Shown here piece by piece: positions 30,542 through 42,355 of a stretch of DNA of 64,000 nt. Under the pieces are notes generated by a model. That model made no database searches. It was given only the letters and a program-made list of their open reading frames with translations, and was not told where the DNA came from. The first letter of the stretch is position 1, and each line of letters opens with the position of its first letter. Location of the stretch: assembly GCF_003590095.1 (NCBI RefSeq), contig NC_039483.1, forward strand, positions 14,632,001 through 14,696,000, read 5' to 3'. The stretch comes from Trichoplusia ni. Lineage: Eukaryota; Arthropoda; Insecta; Lepidoptera; Noctuidae. The position numbers and the translations under genes were made by a program.

Positions 30542-32399
30542 TACTCAGAAGACATTATAATAATCAATAACAGCCTATACATACACGGGATCCAACCTAC
30601 ATGAAACGCAATGCAACCACGACAAAAGACATAGTTAACTAATTAAGGATGATTTGCAACTAAATAAACCTATTATCATGTATCGTTAAATTGTAATTAT
30701 GTCTTCTTACCCTTAACTTATTCTCAGGGGAATTAGTTACAAAATACTCAATCAAATCAGTCGGAATCTATCCACCGCTGTTAAGGAGAAGTTAGCGCTA
30801 GGCGCCAAACTTGTCCTATTTAGTTTGTGCAACAATACATAATAGACTTGCATTAAAACTTGTTCCCCGTTCGTGAATAATTCGGTTACAAACTATCAAC
30901 TTCATTGTTCAGTTTAGTGAATATGTATGTAGAACTTACACTGGGCTGAATGGCCGGTCTGGATTTGTGAAGATTTTACAAGCGGTGACGGAGATCAGCT
31001 TAAATGGATGGATATTTCAGTGTTTTAGTCAATTAGTTTTAGGTTATGAGACTTGGTACATAAAGAAGTCAGGAAAAACCTGAGGCATGTTGACTTGATG
31101 ACATGGCAAATATTGTTTTAAAAACCTGTATCAGGGGCAAATTAGACAAAAATAACCGTCAGGAAATAAGGAGAGGAGTTGGTAATTCCAGGCTGACATG
31201 ATGATGAATGCAGTTTAAGTACCTTTTATCAATGTGATAATATATGCTTAATAATATCACTAGCCTTGCCCCGTAACTAATATATACACGTATGGACAGA
31301 CAAACATTCACTAGAATAATTATACATGGTTACAAAAGGCTTTCTCTCACTGTTTCATCAATGTTTATGAACTCTCGTACACTCTCGTATTTCCACTTAC
31401 AGGGATCCGAAATATATTGAAACTAATACATAAGTAATTAGATTTAGGTAAGCATGTCACCTCCTTACTACTACCTAAATACTCTCTTCTGGACAATCAC
31501 AAGCTGACGCTAGGCGTACAAAAACCTCCAACGTTGCTTTTACAAGAAAACCCGTTAATTAACATTAACATTTTCTCTTTTATCAATGACACGGCAATTT
31601 TCGTGACCAAATATATTAAAATCGGAGCGAAAGATAACTAGACATAAATGGGGATAAGGGATCCTTGCTTATCAGAATACCGGAGACCCGCCAATCTTGG
31701 TCGCTCGAGGGGAATTCGTTTTTGTTTAATAAGATACGATGCTCCGGGATTCTGAGTAGGTGGCTGGTATTAAAAGTTTAGATACTGTGTTTATTATCAT
31801 TATAATGTTTATATCGGGAAAAAAAATAAGTGTTATTGCCGTCAGAGGTTATTTAGAGTTAGAATTTTCTTAATATTGGACGCTAATGAGTAAAATCGAG
31901 TAATTTCTTATTATATTTTTTTTACTAGGTATGCGTTATGTTTTATCAGGCGCATTTTTACGTGTTTTTTTTTTACTGTGTGAAATGCACGTTGCCTTAT
32001 GCATCTGTACACGAAATTATCCAGGCATCCAGAATTTATACAGACGTTCTTCAAAATCAATTCACTAAATTGGCAAGCTGAATTAATATTTTACTATTTT
32101 CATAAACTGAATCACGTAATAAATAATGAAAGTAAATAAAAATGAAATGTTCAAGTCAGCTTAGCAAACTACATCGTAATAATGTTTGTCGACAAAACCG
32201 AACATCGGTCGTTATTTGAGCAAACACGAACTTAGTTCTGATTGCTTGTTTGCTGATATTTAATCGAATAAACAGAACACAATAACTACATCAAATCTTG
32301 TTACGATATTTTTGAAAAGGAACATTATCGAATATTTTTCTATTCACAAATGGAAACATTTTCCCCGTAACAATAACTCAATAGGGCTAGAAATAGCAA
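30542..32399. other. Non-coding DNA, nothing recognised
   Basis: AT-rich, with only short open frames and no repeat I can name. Confidence 0.45.
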
Positions 32400-32660
32400 A
32401 AGGTCCTTTACAATATGACATTACATTAGATAAAAAATTGCGGTTAATCTGCTGTTATTTATTGAAGAGTTCCCCCGATTTCTACAAGATCCCATCATCA
32501 GATATTGAAATGGTGATAATGGGACCACACGGGAAGCACAAGCTTTCAAATAAAAAAAGAATCATGAAAATCGGTTCACCCAATCGCAAGTTACGAGGTA
32601 ACAAACATAAAAAAAAAACTGTCGAATTGAGAACCTCCTCCTTTTTTTGAAGTTGGTTAA
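32400..32660 (+). repeat. Lepidopteran-type interspersed repeat ending near TTTTTGAAGTTGGTTAAAAA
   Basis: Contains GAATCATGAAAATCGGTTCA, AAACATAAAAAAAAAACTGT and CGAATTGAGAACCTCCTCCT. I recognise this string order as widespread in Lepidoptera. A 112-codon open frame (32,312-32,650) spans it but shows no known domain and is probably incidental. Confidence 0.45.
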
Positions 32661-32739
32661 AAAGTAAACAAATGAATCTCTCCATGACAAGTCATGTCAC
32701 TGTGTTTTATAGTTCAAGTAGCTGTTGTTTTTCTATATA

Positions 32740-32905
32740 TCGCTGTCAGATTAGTGTGTTCAATCCAAGGTGCCAGCTACCTTCATACCAAATTCAACGA
32801 AATCGGTCCGGTTGTGTGAGTGTACAAAGGTAACAAACGTACACACATACACAGAAATTCAAACACACTCAAATACTTTCGCTTTTATAATAATTTATGT
32901 ATGTT
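32740..32905 (+). repeat. 3' end of an RTE-like or related non-autonomous retroelement
   Basis: TACCTTCATACCAAATTCAA, CGAAATCGGTCCGGTTGTGT, GTAACAAACGTACACACATA and CTTTCGCTTTTATAATAATT follow the usual order of such 3' ends in insects. No coding part remains. Confidence 0.5.
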
Positions 32906-32933
32906 TGTGTAATAACATTATCGTTCGGTGAAT

Positions 32934-32953
32934 TGTGTGTGTGTGTGTGTGTG
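32934..32953 (+). repeat. (GT)n microsatellite
   Basis: About ten uninterrupted GT units. Confidence 0.95.
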
Positions 32954-33453
32954 CTTGTTTGTCTACAGGAACAAGACGTGTGGAATTTCGCTGTGTACAC
33001 AGATTAGAGCGACGTCTTTTTTTCACAACTGTAACCGTCTAATAATTTACTTACATAAGATATGATGACATACTTAACACTTCAAAAGTGCCAAAAAGAG
33101 GTTTATTTGAAACACAAACTTTTAATTTTGATTCTTAAGGAAGCTTAAGAAAAAAGTCCAATCTGTTTGTTATTTAAAGTTGGTCTTAATTAGGAACGTT
33201 TTCACGCTCAGTCGATGATGTTTCTAAGACTTGCATTAAGTATTTTTTGCTGCATCATCTGCGGGCAACTTTTTTTTAACCACGATTTAATAACATTTAG
33301 CTGTGTGGTATTAGCTACCTCGGCCGTTCATTAATCAATAATATTGGGGAAATGAAAATATAAATACAATATTTTTACTGAATAAAAATTATAAATACAT
33401 TATATCAACCTTTAAAAGCATACCATATCTAAAGGGTAAAAAAATATCATTAC

Positions 33454-33900
33454 CTACAACTGGAGCACCGCTGTCTGTTCCAATACCAGGCTGTATCGCA
33501 TGAACGATGGTAGATAATTTTTCACAAATGATGTATTTCTGCTACCGCCATAACAACAAACACAAAAAATACAACGATTGTTATAGTCATAGACCTGAAA
33601 ATAAAATTTTACCATCCCTATGATTTCGTACAAATTAATTTCTCTTGCAACCGGTGTGTTTTCCTTACTGAGATCCAATTTGCGGTAGTTTAACAGAGTA
33701 AAATTAACCGCGGTTAATTTATTGCTCCGTATTTTTTAACCTTTTTTGAGATCTTTGAAGATTTTCTGTCACAAGTTTTAACTGTTCATTTATGATGTAT
33801 TAAACATGCCAATAAGTTTTTCCTCTATTTTTTAACTGGATCGTAAAAAGGTTCCGCTTTGTTATTACCTTTTAGGTACGGAACGCTACGGCACGAAATA
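33454..33900 (-). repeat. Fragments of a CCGTCTGTC-type interspersed repeat
   Basis: On the minus strand, GTATTTTTTGTGTTTGTTGT with a nearby ACAGACAGCGGTGCTCCAG (33,454-33,610) and CGTTCCGTACCTAAAAGGTA (about 33,845-33,895) match blocks also seen at 40,305-40,450, 45,945-46,012 and 50,385-50,475. The family is non-coding and its class uncertain. Confidence 0.45.
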
Positions 33901-34210
33901 TTTTACTATCCTTATTTTTCTTCAAACATTGTTGATACTTTTATATTATGTAGGTATTATGATAACGAGGCAGATACATCACTCTATTATTCAAGGCTGG
34001 GATTTGAAGTACGGACTGTCACTTAAAGTGAGAAATCATATTTATTCATAAAGGAAACAAAAGAAAAATGTAAATTTTTCACAAGGAGAGAAATGTGGAC
34101 GTTTTTATTTATAGTTACATGTCTTGGCATGTATAAAATAACAGTCTTTGATCTTCATTTGCTTACATTTTTGTGTATTGTTATGAGATGTTTCGATAAT
34201 ATTATACGCA

Positions 34211-34280
34211 AAATTAAGGACTCTGGTTGGGTCCGAAGCTAGGTGGCCTAGCCCGAAATATACTCGTAAGAAAACCATTA
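34211..34280 (+). mobile_element. Third copy of the 118-252 MITE-like family (fragment)
   Basis: AAATTAAGGACTCTGGTTGG followed by GTCCGAAGCTAGGTGGCCTA and AATATACTCGTAAGAAAACC parallels the 172-240 part of the first copy. The GC palindrome is missing. Confidence 0.55.
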
Positions 34281-35679
34281 TTAAATAGATAAATATGAAT
34301 CCGCCTCTTCACTGTTATTAATTTAATAGTTAATAACATTATACCGTACTTCCCATTCGACTTTTTTGTTGTTTATGTGTTGTAAGTAAGCGATGGCAGT
34401 GCCTACTACACTACATTTGTACATTACACTGGAGATCTTACCTTGGCGAAAACCAAGGTTCATCTATTTGAAACGAATCTTAATCAGTAACATCTACAAA
34501 AATGGTGAACTCACCCGATTGTGCGCGAATTTCGTCTAAGAAGATTAGTTACATAAGCCACATGCGGGCAAACATCACCACCTCAGGAGGTTAGTAGTCG
34601 CTGTGGCCGACGTCAGCTAAAATATCATCATCACTATTGCAAAACATAGTATACTATACATAGTAGTTGGTATTGCCCTTAGTTAACTATCTCTCTGACT
34701 ACTCTATCTAACTGACTATCTCTATTTAGCGTACACATAAAACTAACAAAAGTACCGTGAACTTAATGGATAAATTTAAAACAAACAAGCATATACCTAA
34801 TTGAAAAACAATGGTATAATAAATCCTCAAAACAAAATCATAAACAAAACACTATAGTTCAATAAAGAGATCACTCAAGTGTAAAACCCGACCCCTTTTC
34901 TCAACACCGCTTGTATTTTAATCAGAAGGTACTTGCATCCAGTGATTTACGAGCGTTTCTCATGTCTTCGTCAGACGTTCCTATTAATCTGATCGTAACG
35001 CCCGATCCCTCGCTTACATCACTCTATATCGTCAAATCGTTCTATATTAATTTTGCGAGCGACTTCAAGAATAGACGCCGAAACTAGGTCAATGTTAGGT
35101 TAGATTGAGAATCTGAGATTTTCACGTAACATTTTAGGTAGCAAAGCGTCTTTCGACTAAAAATCTTTACGAGTGACTATAAAAGATTGAAGGTGTTTCT
35201 GTAAGGTTAACGTAAAAGACGAACTCGTATGTGTGAAATTCTTGGCTCTTGAATTTTATGAGGTTAATTAAAAACTTTGCCTAGACTGGATCTTTCTTGT
35301 TCAATTTAGAAGCGCACTGAAATAGAATATTAAGCACGGACTCGATGTAATGATTAAGGTTTTTAAAGTTATTTTTCTATGATTAAGTTTGTTTCTTTTT
35401 TTACATTCAGACTTCTGGCCTCTATAGTGCACTATTATGAGCTACTAATTGGTTACACGCATTATAATAATGGTATAAATTTTTAAGGCATCTGAAATAA
35501 ATCCAAAGTTAAATGTGATACCTACGTTAAAATATCTTAATATCCCGAATTTATTTTCAATGTAAGCGTATGCGGTAAGTATTTCATAATTTCAAAGTAA
35601 TTTCGCTTGCAGCCGGTGTTTCCCCTCAGATTTGCTTCAAGCAAGATAATGCCCGGACATTAAGGATATTATGGTTATT
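34281..35679. other. Non-coding DNA, nothing recognised
   Basis: AT-rich with no supported feature. Confidence 0.45.
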
Positions 35680-35822
35680 TTTTTTCAATTACGAATACTC
35701 ACTTTTGAAAATACAGAACTTTTGTTCTGTATTTTCAAAGGAAGGAAACATCAATTATGTTTCCTTCCTTTGAAAATACAGAACAAAAGTAGTTTTTTTT
35801 TCGTCCCACGTAATTGAAAAAA
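35680..35822. repeat. Compound nested inverted repeats (three stacked stems)
   Basis: The outer stem TTTTTTCAATTACG (35,680-35,693) pairs with 35,809-35,822. Inside, 35,704-35,719 pairs with 35,724-35,739 (16 bp, loop TTTT). Alternatively 35,718-35,751 pairs perfectly with 35,757-35,790 (34 bp, loop CAATT). The motif GAAAATACAGAAC or its complement therefore occurs three times, and the two inner foldings are mutually exclusive. Confidence 0.92.
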
Positions 35823-36649
35823 TTATTGAATCATAATTGATGATTCTCGGTTTTAATATTTTTTTAGTCAGTAACATTCATTTTTCTTCGCGATATCTTT
35901 TTTTTTAATATTATCGTGGTATGAATATAGCTATAATAGTTATTATTGTCTTACAAACAAATTGATAAGTATAATTGAACACAAATATTCATTCCTTAAA
36001 TTGAGATAATATATTATTTTGAAAAAAAAATACGGATAAAAAGACGTCTAAACGCCACTAATTAAAAACAACCAAACCTATCTTCAACGGCTATTTAAAA
36101 AGGAAAAAATAAACAGATGACTGCCTAAAACGGCGCTGACTACGTAGGCTTTGTCTTTCTCCCCTCACTCTACTCATTAATCTTTCATTCACGGACTGTC
36201 TCCACAAAGGCAAAAGAAATACGCCGGTGGCGGCTAAAATGTCGTATCGATACGGTAGAACGAATTTATTTTGTGCCGAGTGTTAGCAATTAATAACGTC
36301 ACGAGCAAACTGTATTTTATTTTATTCTTTCTTCTTCGATTTCTGAAATTTGAATTCGGTGCTTTTTTATTTTGATATTTATAGGCGCCTGTTGTACTTG
36401 GTTTCTTATAAAATAAATTTGTATCACGCACTTTTAAACATAAGCACCAAAGGTTTAAGTCTTTATAAACGTCCTTGTGTGATATTGTGTTACATTTTTA
36501 AGAAATTTACAGCTCAGCTGTATTCGTGACAACGTGCTTAGCCTATGAGGTGTACGCACTTATATCCTAGCTACATCGATTAGTGTTATTTATAGATACG
36601 TTACAACCCATAAAGCAAACTGTTAATATGGAAATAATTTATAAAATAA
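35823..36649. other. Non-coding DNA, nothing recognised
   Basis: No supported feature. Confidence 0.45.
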
Positions 36650-36864
36650 ATGCGAAAAACATCACATACATTTTTCTGAACCCAAAGTAAGGTTGCTAAA
36701 GCACTTTTGCTATGGAATTCAGATACAACGAAGGTACCACAAACACCCAGACCCGATACCATGCAGAAATGTAAATTTCAACATTGAACCGACCGAGGAT
36801 CGAACCCGGGACTTCAGAGACACCTTGAAACCGTTGCGTACGCCACTCGACTACGGAGGTCGTC
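36650..36864 (-). mobile_element. tRNA-derived SINE, near full length
   Basis: On the minus strand it opens GACCTCCGTAGTCGAGTGGC (A-box region TAGTCGAGTGGC) and has CGGGTTCGATCCTCGGTCGG (B box) about 40 bases later, as in a tRNA. It continues with the body CGGGTCTGGGTGTTTGTGGT, TACCTTCGTTGTATCTGAAT and a tail around ATCACATAC. A second copy is at 51,738. The tRNA-like head fused to a SINE body excludes a functional tRNA gene. Confidence 0.8.
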
Positions 36865-38379
36865 AAATTAATAAATTCAATTCATAAAAATAATCATAAA
36901 CACTACACACATTGATAAATGTTCGACACTACCAAGAAAACAAAAGAACGATTCGACCATAAACTTAGACCTACAGCAGAAGGAAGTAATCTTACGAGAT
37001 ATACTGAAGCTTCTCTGGAATAATCAAGTACCCCCATCCGCCTTTCCCATCGTCACACGAATAGCACTCTATAAATCACCTTTTGTCACATTTAGATTCA
37101 GGCCAAGGTTGAGGCTGAGCATTTTGTTCGCTGTAAGAAATATTCACATGATAGAGATTAATTTTATATTTTAACAAGTTGTTTTTAATTATCTTTTGAA
37201 ATTGTCAGTAAAGCTGTCTTTTTTATTTTTTAAGGTTCAACAAATTCAATAGTTATATGAACATCACCAAAAACATCTATAGACAGCACACAGTATAGCC
37301 CACCCTTCATCAATGCTTTTATTATAAAACGATGGCATTGCAAAGTCCTCTAACATAACTATAGGTCAGCTGCCGATAATTGTGTATGGTACGTCCATTT
37401 ATTTTTAAATCAACACGTCTACGTGGTTACAAAAGAAACTTAACCTAACAGCGATTTCTCAAAACTGAACATAGCTTCATTTAAAATCCCAAGTCCTGAG
37501 GTATTAATAAATCGTTCCAGTTTTAAACTCATATCTGTCAGTTTAAATTCCGAACTGTCGAAACAAATGTTAAAACTATATGCAAAATAACCCGTCGCTG
37601 CTGTGGTTGGGAAAATATTTAATTCTGTTTGAATTTTGGGATACGCGTACCGAATTTCAAAAACAGACTGCCTCAAAACTGCATATTCAGATTGCAAAAT
37701 ATTGAAACTGTGGTTTAGAATATGTAAATACAAGTTTAGAATATGTAAATACAAATAGTATTTTTATTTTTCGAAATATTTTTAATATAACTGAAGTTTA
37801 CATTTACAAAAATATCAAATCACTTCAAAAACTGTCAAAAATAATCCTTTCAATAATATAAAGCACTACTTACAAAAAGTCGAATAAAAATGAATTAAAG
37901 AGATAAAAATCAAAACATACCTATTTGATACGAAAGCGTCATTTTATCCCTAAGACTGTCGCAGTACCCGAAGTAGAGTAAAAAGCTTCGCCAGTCAAGT
38001 GGCGTCTTTGTCCTAACCCTTTGAGGTGCTCTCTGTGAGATATTTTGACAAAACATCAAACTGTTGCGTTTTACTACCATTTGAGTAATACGAGAATGTC
38101 GAGAATAGTCAAATACATCGTGAAGTGGCCCTTTGTATCAATATTTACTTGTAACGTTAGAAGTTTTCTTAGAAATACGCAGATGGTTATGTAAGCCCCA
38201 ACAGGATTAATATGAATACATCTCTCTTAAGTTCGATCTTTAGAAATGTTAGAGGTGGAATACACGGGTGCATGTGAATGCGATTAGTTGAAGTTAATCT
38301 CAGTTTTCGCATTTAATTGTGTTCAGAGCTCTTTCTAATACTTTTTATTTTATGCTCTTGCACTAATGTAATCCTTGTG
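36865..38379. other. Non-coding DNA with a short tandem duplication
   Basis: A 21-bp unit starting GTTTAGAATATGTAAATACA is repeated exactly twice at 37,713-37,754. A 104-codon minus-strand frame (37,440-37,754) runs into this duplication and has no recognisable domain. Nothing else is supported. Confidence 0.45.
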
Positions 38380-38540
38380 TCGCTGGGGATTCAAAACATT
38401 TAAATCTCATACACAAAGACACGCAGACGCGAAAAAAATATTCATGGATCACAAAAATGTTTGTCTTACGCAACATTTGGCACATCACGCACAGTGGGTT
38501 TGACGTGGTGATCTCAACCACGTCTATCAGTGCAGTCAAA
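38380..38540 (-). mobile_element. Degenerate tRNA-type SINE
   Basis: The block GGATCACAAAAATGTTTGTC also occurs, slightly changed, at 53,230. The surrounding order (tRNA-like region on the minus strand, then TTTGTGATCC) fits a SINE family. Heavily decayed. Confidence 0.4.
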
Positions 38541-40157
38541 TTGACATGAGAATATCTAAATAACTAGATCACAGTAAATGTAATTCTCAAAGATTTTCAA
38601 CTTCATGTCTTAAGAACGCAATGTGCACAATGTGTAAAATCTTATTTCTTTGTAACATTTTTATAAAATCTGCCAAAAATTCGAAATACGGATTCACTGT
38701 ATACCGTTTTTACTCCCTACTTTTCAAAATTTCCTTCACATTAAACATCTGAGATGCTACTTAAGTGGTTCGCAGAAAAACAAATAGACTTCCCGGTTCG
38801 TCCCTGGGGTGTCGTAAAGTGGAGTATGGTATTATAATGTAATATACCGATTCTGGAGGCAAAATCTGCCAGCTAAGATCTGAGTTATCATTCTCAAAAG
38901 ATTTGTAGAGTTACATGCCTGCTTGGACTAATAAATTCAGGGCTAGAAAAGGGATTTCAATTCTATTTTAAAATTCTTTATTTTTATTATTTGGGCGAAA
39001 GCTCTCATAAGGATAGATAGTATTGTCTACGTCAGTTTTGTGTGTGAAACCTTTTTTGCATCGTCTTATGTTCTGTAAAGCAATAGCCGGTCTAAAAGTG
39101 CCTTATGTCAAATGAGCACCCGCCCTTAACGAGTTTCGTATAACGAAAAACTACATTCATTTTTAGTCATTCAAATTCGTGACAAAATAAAGATTCAGAT
39201 ATTAAAATAACATTACTTAGCGCAGCTTCCCATTTAAACGTGTAGTTTGTAGCCCTCATACTTAAATGTCATGGCCCATAAAAATCAGTCTTCCGCAGAG
39301 TTACTGATAATAAGGAAAACAACAATTTGATAACTACCCTTCACGAGTTGGAGAGTCACCTCAAGAAAAAGCATTTTTCCATAAAATACTACAACATATA
39401 ATTTAAACATGCCTCATCCAACTAGAATCCTTTACAACAAAGAAATATATTCTATATAAAAGCACAAACTCATTACCAAAGTATTCAGCTTTCACTTACA
39501 TAGCAACACAAAAGCTATTACTGAGCGCCGAAGCAAAATTGTATGTAAAATAATATCTTGAAAAGTTGTAAAACAAACAAACCGGTATTGTTCGCAAACC
39601 TGATTATCCTTTGTGTATTATCTTATCACGGAACGCTGCTGCATTCGAGTTCGCCTTTAATGAAATAGCCATGATAATCATGCCTTACAGAGATTAGTGA
39701 TAATATGGTTTAGGGTGAAAATAAACGGTTATGCGATGCCATGGTAGGGCCCACATTCATTTGTTTATTAAATTTAGATTATGAAGGAAAACATCGTGGA
39801 AACATGGATTTAAAATATTGAAATCTGAAATAATACACCCGCAGGGAGCTGGTGTGTTGATCAACGCTAAAAAGATATTTTAGATATATAGTATTGTTAA
39901 AGTGTTTTATAGCGAACTGTGTTTCCACGAAATGACCTAAGTATGTGCCGAAATAAATGTTTATATATTTTCAAAACTCCCTGATTTTATTTACAGTTTC
40001 ATCTAAATGACGTGTGGAGGACGGGATAAAATTGAAAGTCACTGTGCCTTATGAACGGCTTAAACTAAAACGGACAGGCACATGTAAGCATAGCGTCTAA
40101 ATATGTAGTCAAAAAGAAATAGTCGAGCAGCATAGGTCACCACGCCAAACCTACTAA

Positions 40158-40295
40158 TATCTGACAAGCATTTGTGTGATAAATGACTGTTAGTTCTGGG
40201 TGTCTTGTGCATGTGACTTGAATTTATTTGAAAGGTCCCCAACAACAACAGACTCCCGTAGTCAAAATTAAATTCTTTACTCTGGAAGCCGATTT
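40158..40295 (+). mobile_element. SINE body fragment
   Basis: TTGTGCATGTGACTTGAATT, then a CCCC-containing linker and AATTCTTTACTCTGG, match 57,160-57,235 (TTGTGCCTGTGACTTGAATG and AAGAACTTACTCTGG). The tRNA-like head is degraded. Confidence 0.5.
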
Positions 40296-40304
40296 TTAAA
40301 TATC

Positions 40305-40450
40305 CGTACCCAAATGGAGAACTATGTCTAGAGCACCGCTATCTGTCCGTCTGTACCCCATGAAGCATATAGCACATGTAACTGGACGGTTAACATTTCA
40401 TAGATGTGTTTCTGTTGTCGGTATAACTAAACGTACTAAAAAAAAGATAG
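40305..40450 (+). repeat. CCGTCTGTC-type interspersed repeat, plus strand
   Basis: CACCGCTATCTGTCCGTCTG, CATGAAGCATATAGCACATG and TGTTTCTGTTGTCGGTATAA follow the same order as the minus-strand copy at 33,454-33,610. Confidence 0.45.
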
Positions 40451-41164
40451 AGTTTAAGCACCTTTACTTATGTCTATATTCACTTTCTTCGACCCATTCG
40501 TACAAACCCCTCAGCGTCAGAAATTATCCCCACCTCTTAAATTCTGTGCCATTCAGTTAAAAATCGATAGACCCCATTATTTTCGTAAAAATCGCAGAAT
40601 AAAGACCAACTTTCATACGAGTGATACTTCCTATCCAACCATTTATACCTCACGTGCCCTAAACCAGGCAATTATTACAACTTAACGCGGTATCTTCGTA
40701 ATCCTTAGAGCTATATATTATAGAACCTTTACTATAAACAATCAAAGCAGAACTCTCGCTATTGTGTGACAGAGACAGCGCATTACAAACCACGTAATTG
40801 CATCTCTTTTCCACTATGTTTTAATAACCTGCTTAACGGTATATGGGCTTATAGTGAGGGTGTAGATAACACACATACAGGTGTTATTTTTCTAACATGG
40901 GATCGTATGTGCGGGAAATAAATGTGGCTCATCCATCATGGCGGAATCCCTTGTGATGTTTCTCATGTCCTAAGAGATATGTAATGTCGGACGTAAACCT
41001 ACCCACAATGTAACAAGATTACTGGTGACGGGGTAATTCTCAGACCTGTTTCGTTTGAATTTTCTCGTAATAAATAAAATAGTACTAAAAAAGAGTTATT
41101 CTTCAACTATAAAGTTCGTACATGGGTGAGCATCTATGCCATAAGAGGGAAACACATGCCTTTG

Positions 41165-41392
41165 ACAGTCGTGAACGGCAGACAACTAGTCTGCCAAAGG
41201 GGTACCGTGTTGCCCAAATAGCTGGGTTGAAGAGGTCAGATAGGCAGTCGCTTCTTGTAAAACACTGGTACTTAGCTGAATCTGGTTAGACTGGCATCCA
41301 ACTGGAACCAACAGGGATGAGAAAATACAAGGCGTAAAATGATGAATGATGCAAAATGTACGAATAATTGCTGTATTTTGAGAGTTCCACAA
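41165..41392 (-). repeat. Interspersed repeat, copy related to 61,612-61,870
   Basis: On the minus strand, CAGCTAAGTACCAGTGTTTT, GCCTATCTGACCTCTTCAAC and GGCAACACGGTACCCCTTTG parallel the plus-strand 61,612 copy (TAGCTAAGTAGGTTCCCATG, TGACCTCCTCAACCATGTTA, CACGATACCCCTTAGTAAGA). Non-coding, abundant-type lepidopteran repeat. Confidence 0.55.
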
Positions 41393-41863
41393 TATTGTTT
41401 ATATGGATGCATGCTTGTTTTGAATATGTGTGTGCCAGGTTTGGCGTGTGTGCGTTTGTGTGAGTGTGAGTGTGCGCCTGAAATACATCGTCGAATTAAA
41501 TAAAAGGGATTTTCAATTCAACGATTTGAAAATCCTCACTTAACCTTAGTTCCTCACTATAAAAGAAGATGGCTTATATCCACATCAACGATAAACAATC
41601 AAATTAGATCCTTTTTTGTAAAGGGTTAACTTTTTAACTCTCGTATTAAATTGAGAAATGTTAATAAACCTCCATTGTTAAAGTCAGAACTTTATAAAAA
41701 GAACTCAAAGGAAAAGAGTATTTTGAAAAGGGGTTTCCAATTAAGTTAACATCGGTCGGTTGGGGCTCAAAATTATTACGAACAATTGCTTTTTAATATA
41801 ATTTAATAAGACATTGTTTGAAGTTTTCACGGAGTCTTTTGTTTTCTATTCTTAGCTCAATTA

Positions 41864-42123
41864 TCTATATTCTAATATATAAAGCTGAAGAGTGTGTTTA
41901 TTTGTTTGAACGCGCTAATCTCAGGAACTACTGGTCCAAATTGAAAAATTATTTTTGTGTTGAATAGACCATTCATCGAGGAAGGCTTTAGGCTATAAAC
42001 CATCACCCTTCGACTAATAGGAGCTAAGATACGATGGAAAATGTGAAAAAAAACCGGGCAGGTATACCTAAATCATAACTTATATCTTCTACCCACGGGG
42101 ATGAAGTTGCGGGCAACAGCTAG
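41864..42123 (+). mobile_element. Helitron-like element, copy 4
   Basis: Full-length member from TCTATATTCTAATATATAAA to GTTGCGGGCAACAGCTAG. The GTTT array is reduced. Another CAGCTAG-ending repeat follows within about 30 bases. Confidence 0.7.
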
Positions 42124-42149
42124 TATGGAATAAACGAATATTATCACAC

Positions 42150-42355
42150 TTAGTTTATAAATGCCAAAGCATATGAGTAAGTGTGTGTTTTGTTGCCACT
42201 TCACGCTTAAACGGCTGAGCCAATTTTCGATGAAATTTTGATATGGAGGTTGCTAAGCCCTTTAAAGCCCTAAGTTTTATTCGATTTCGTTTTATTTTGA
42301 AAAACTCTAAAACCGATGTCCTGACTAGCAAAGCCGCTAGCAACAGCTAGTTTTT
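42150..42355 (+). repeat. Second CAGCTAG-ending repeat
   Basis: CGCTTAAACGGCTGAGCCAA, TTTTCGATGAAATTTTGATA and the end GCCGCTAGCAACAGCTAG mark a different short repeat family with the same terminal motif as the Helitron-like elements. Confidence 0.5.

Noticed and set aside
36780..36864. tRNA gene on the minus strand
   Set aside because: It has A and B boxes but is fused to a SINE body that recurs at 51,738, so it is a SINE head.
37440..37754. 104-codon minus-strand host gene candidate
   Set aside because: Its N-terminus is an exact 21-bp tandem duplication, and no domain, splice site or family resemblance was seen.
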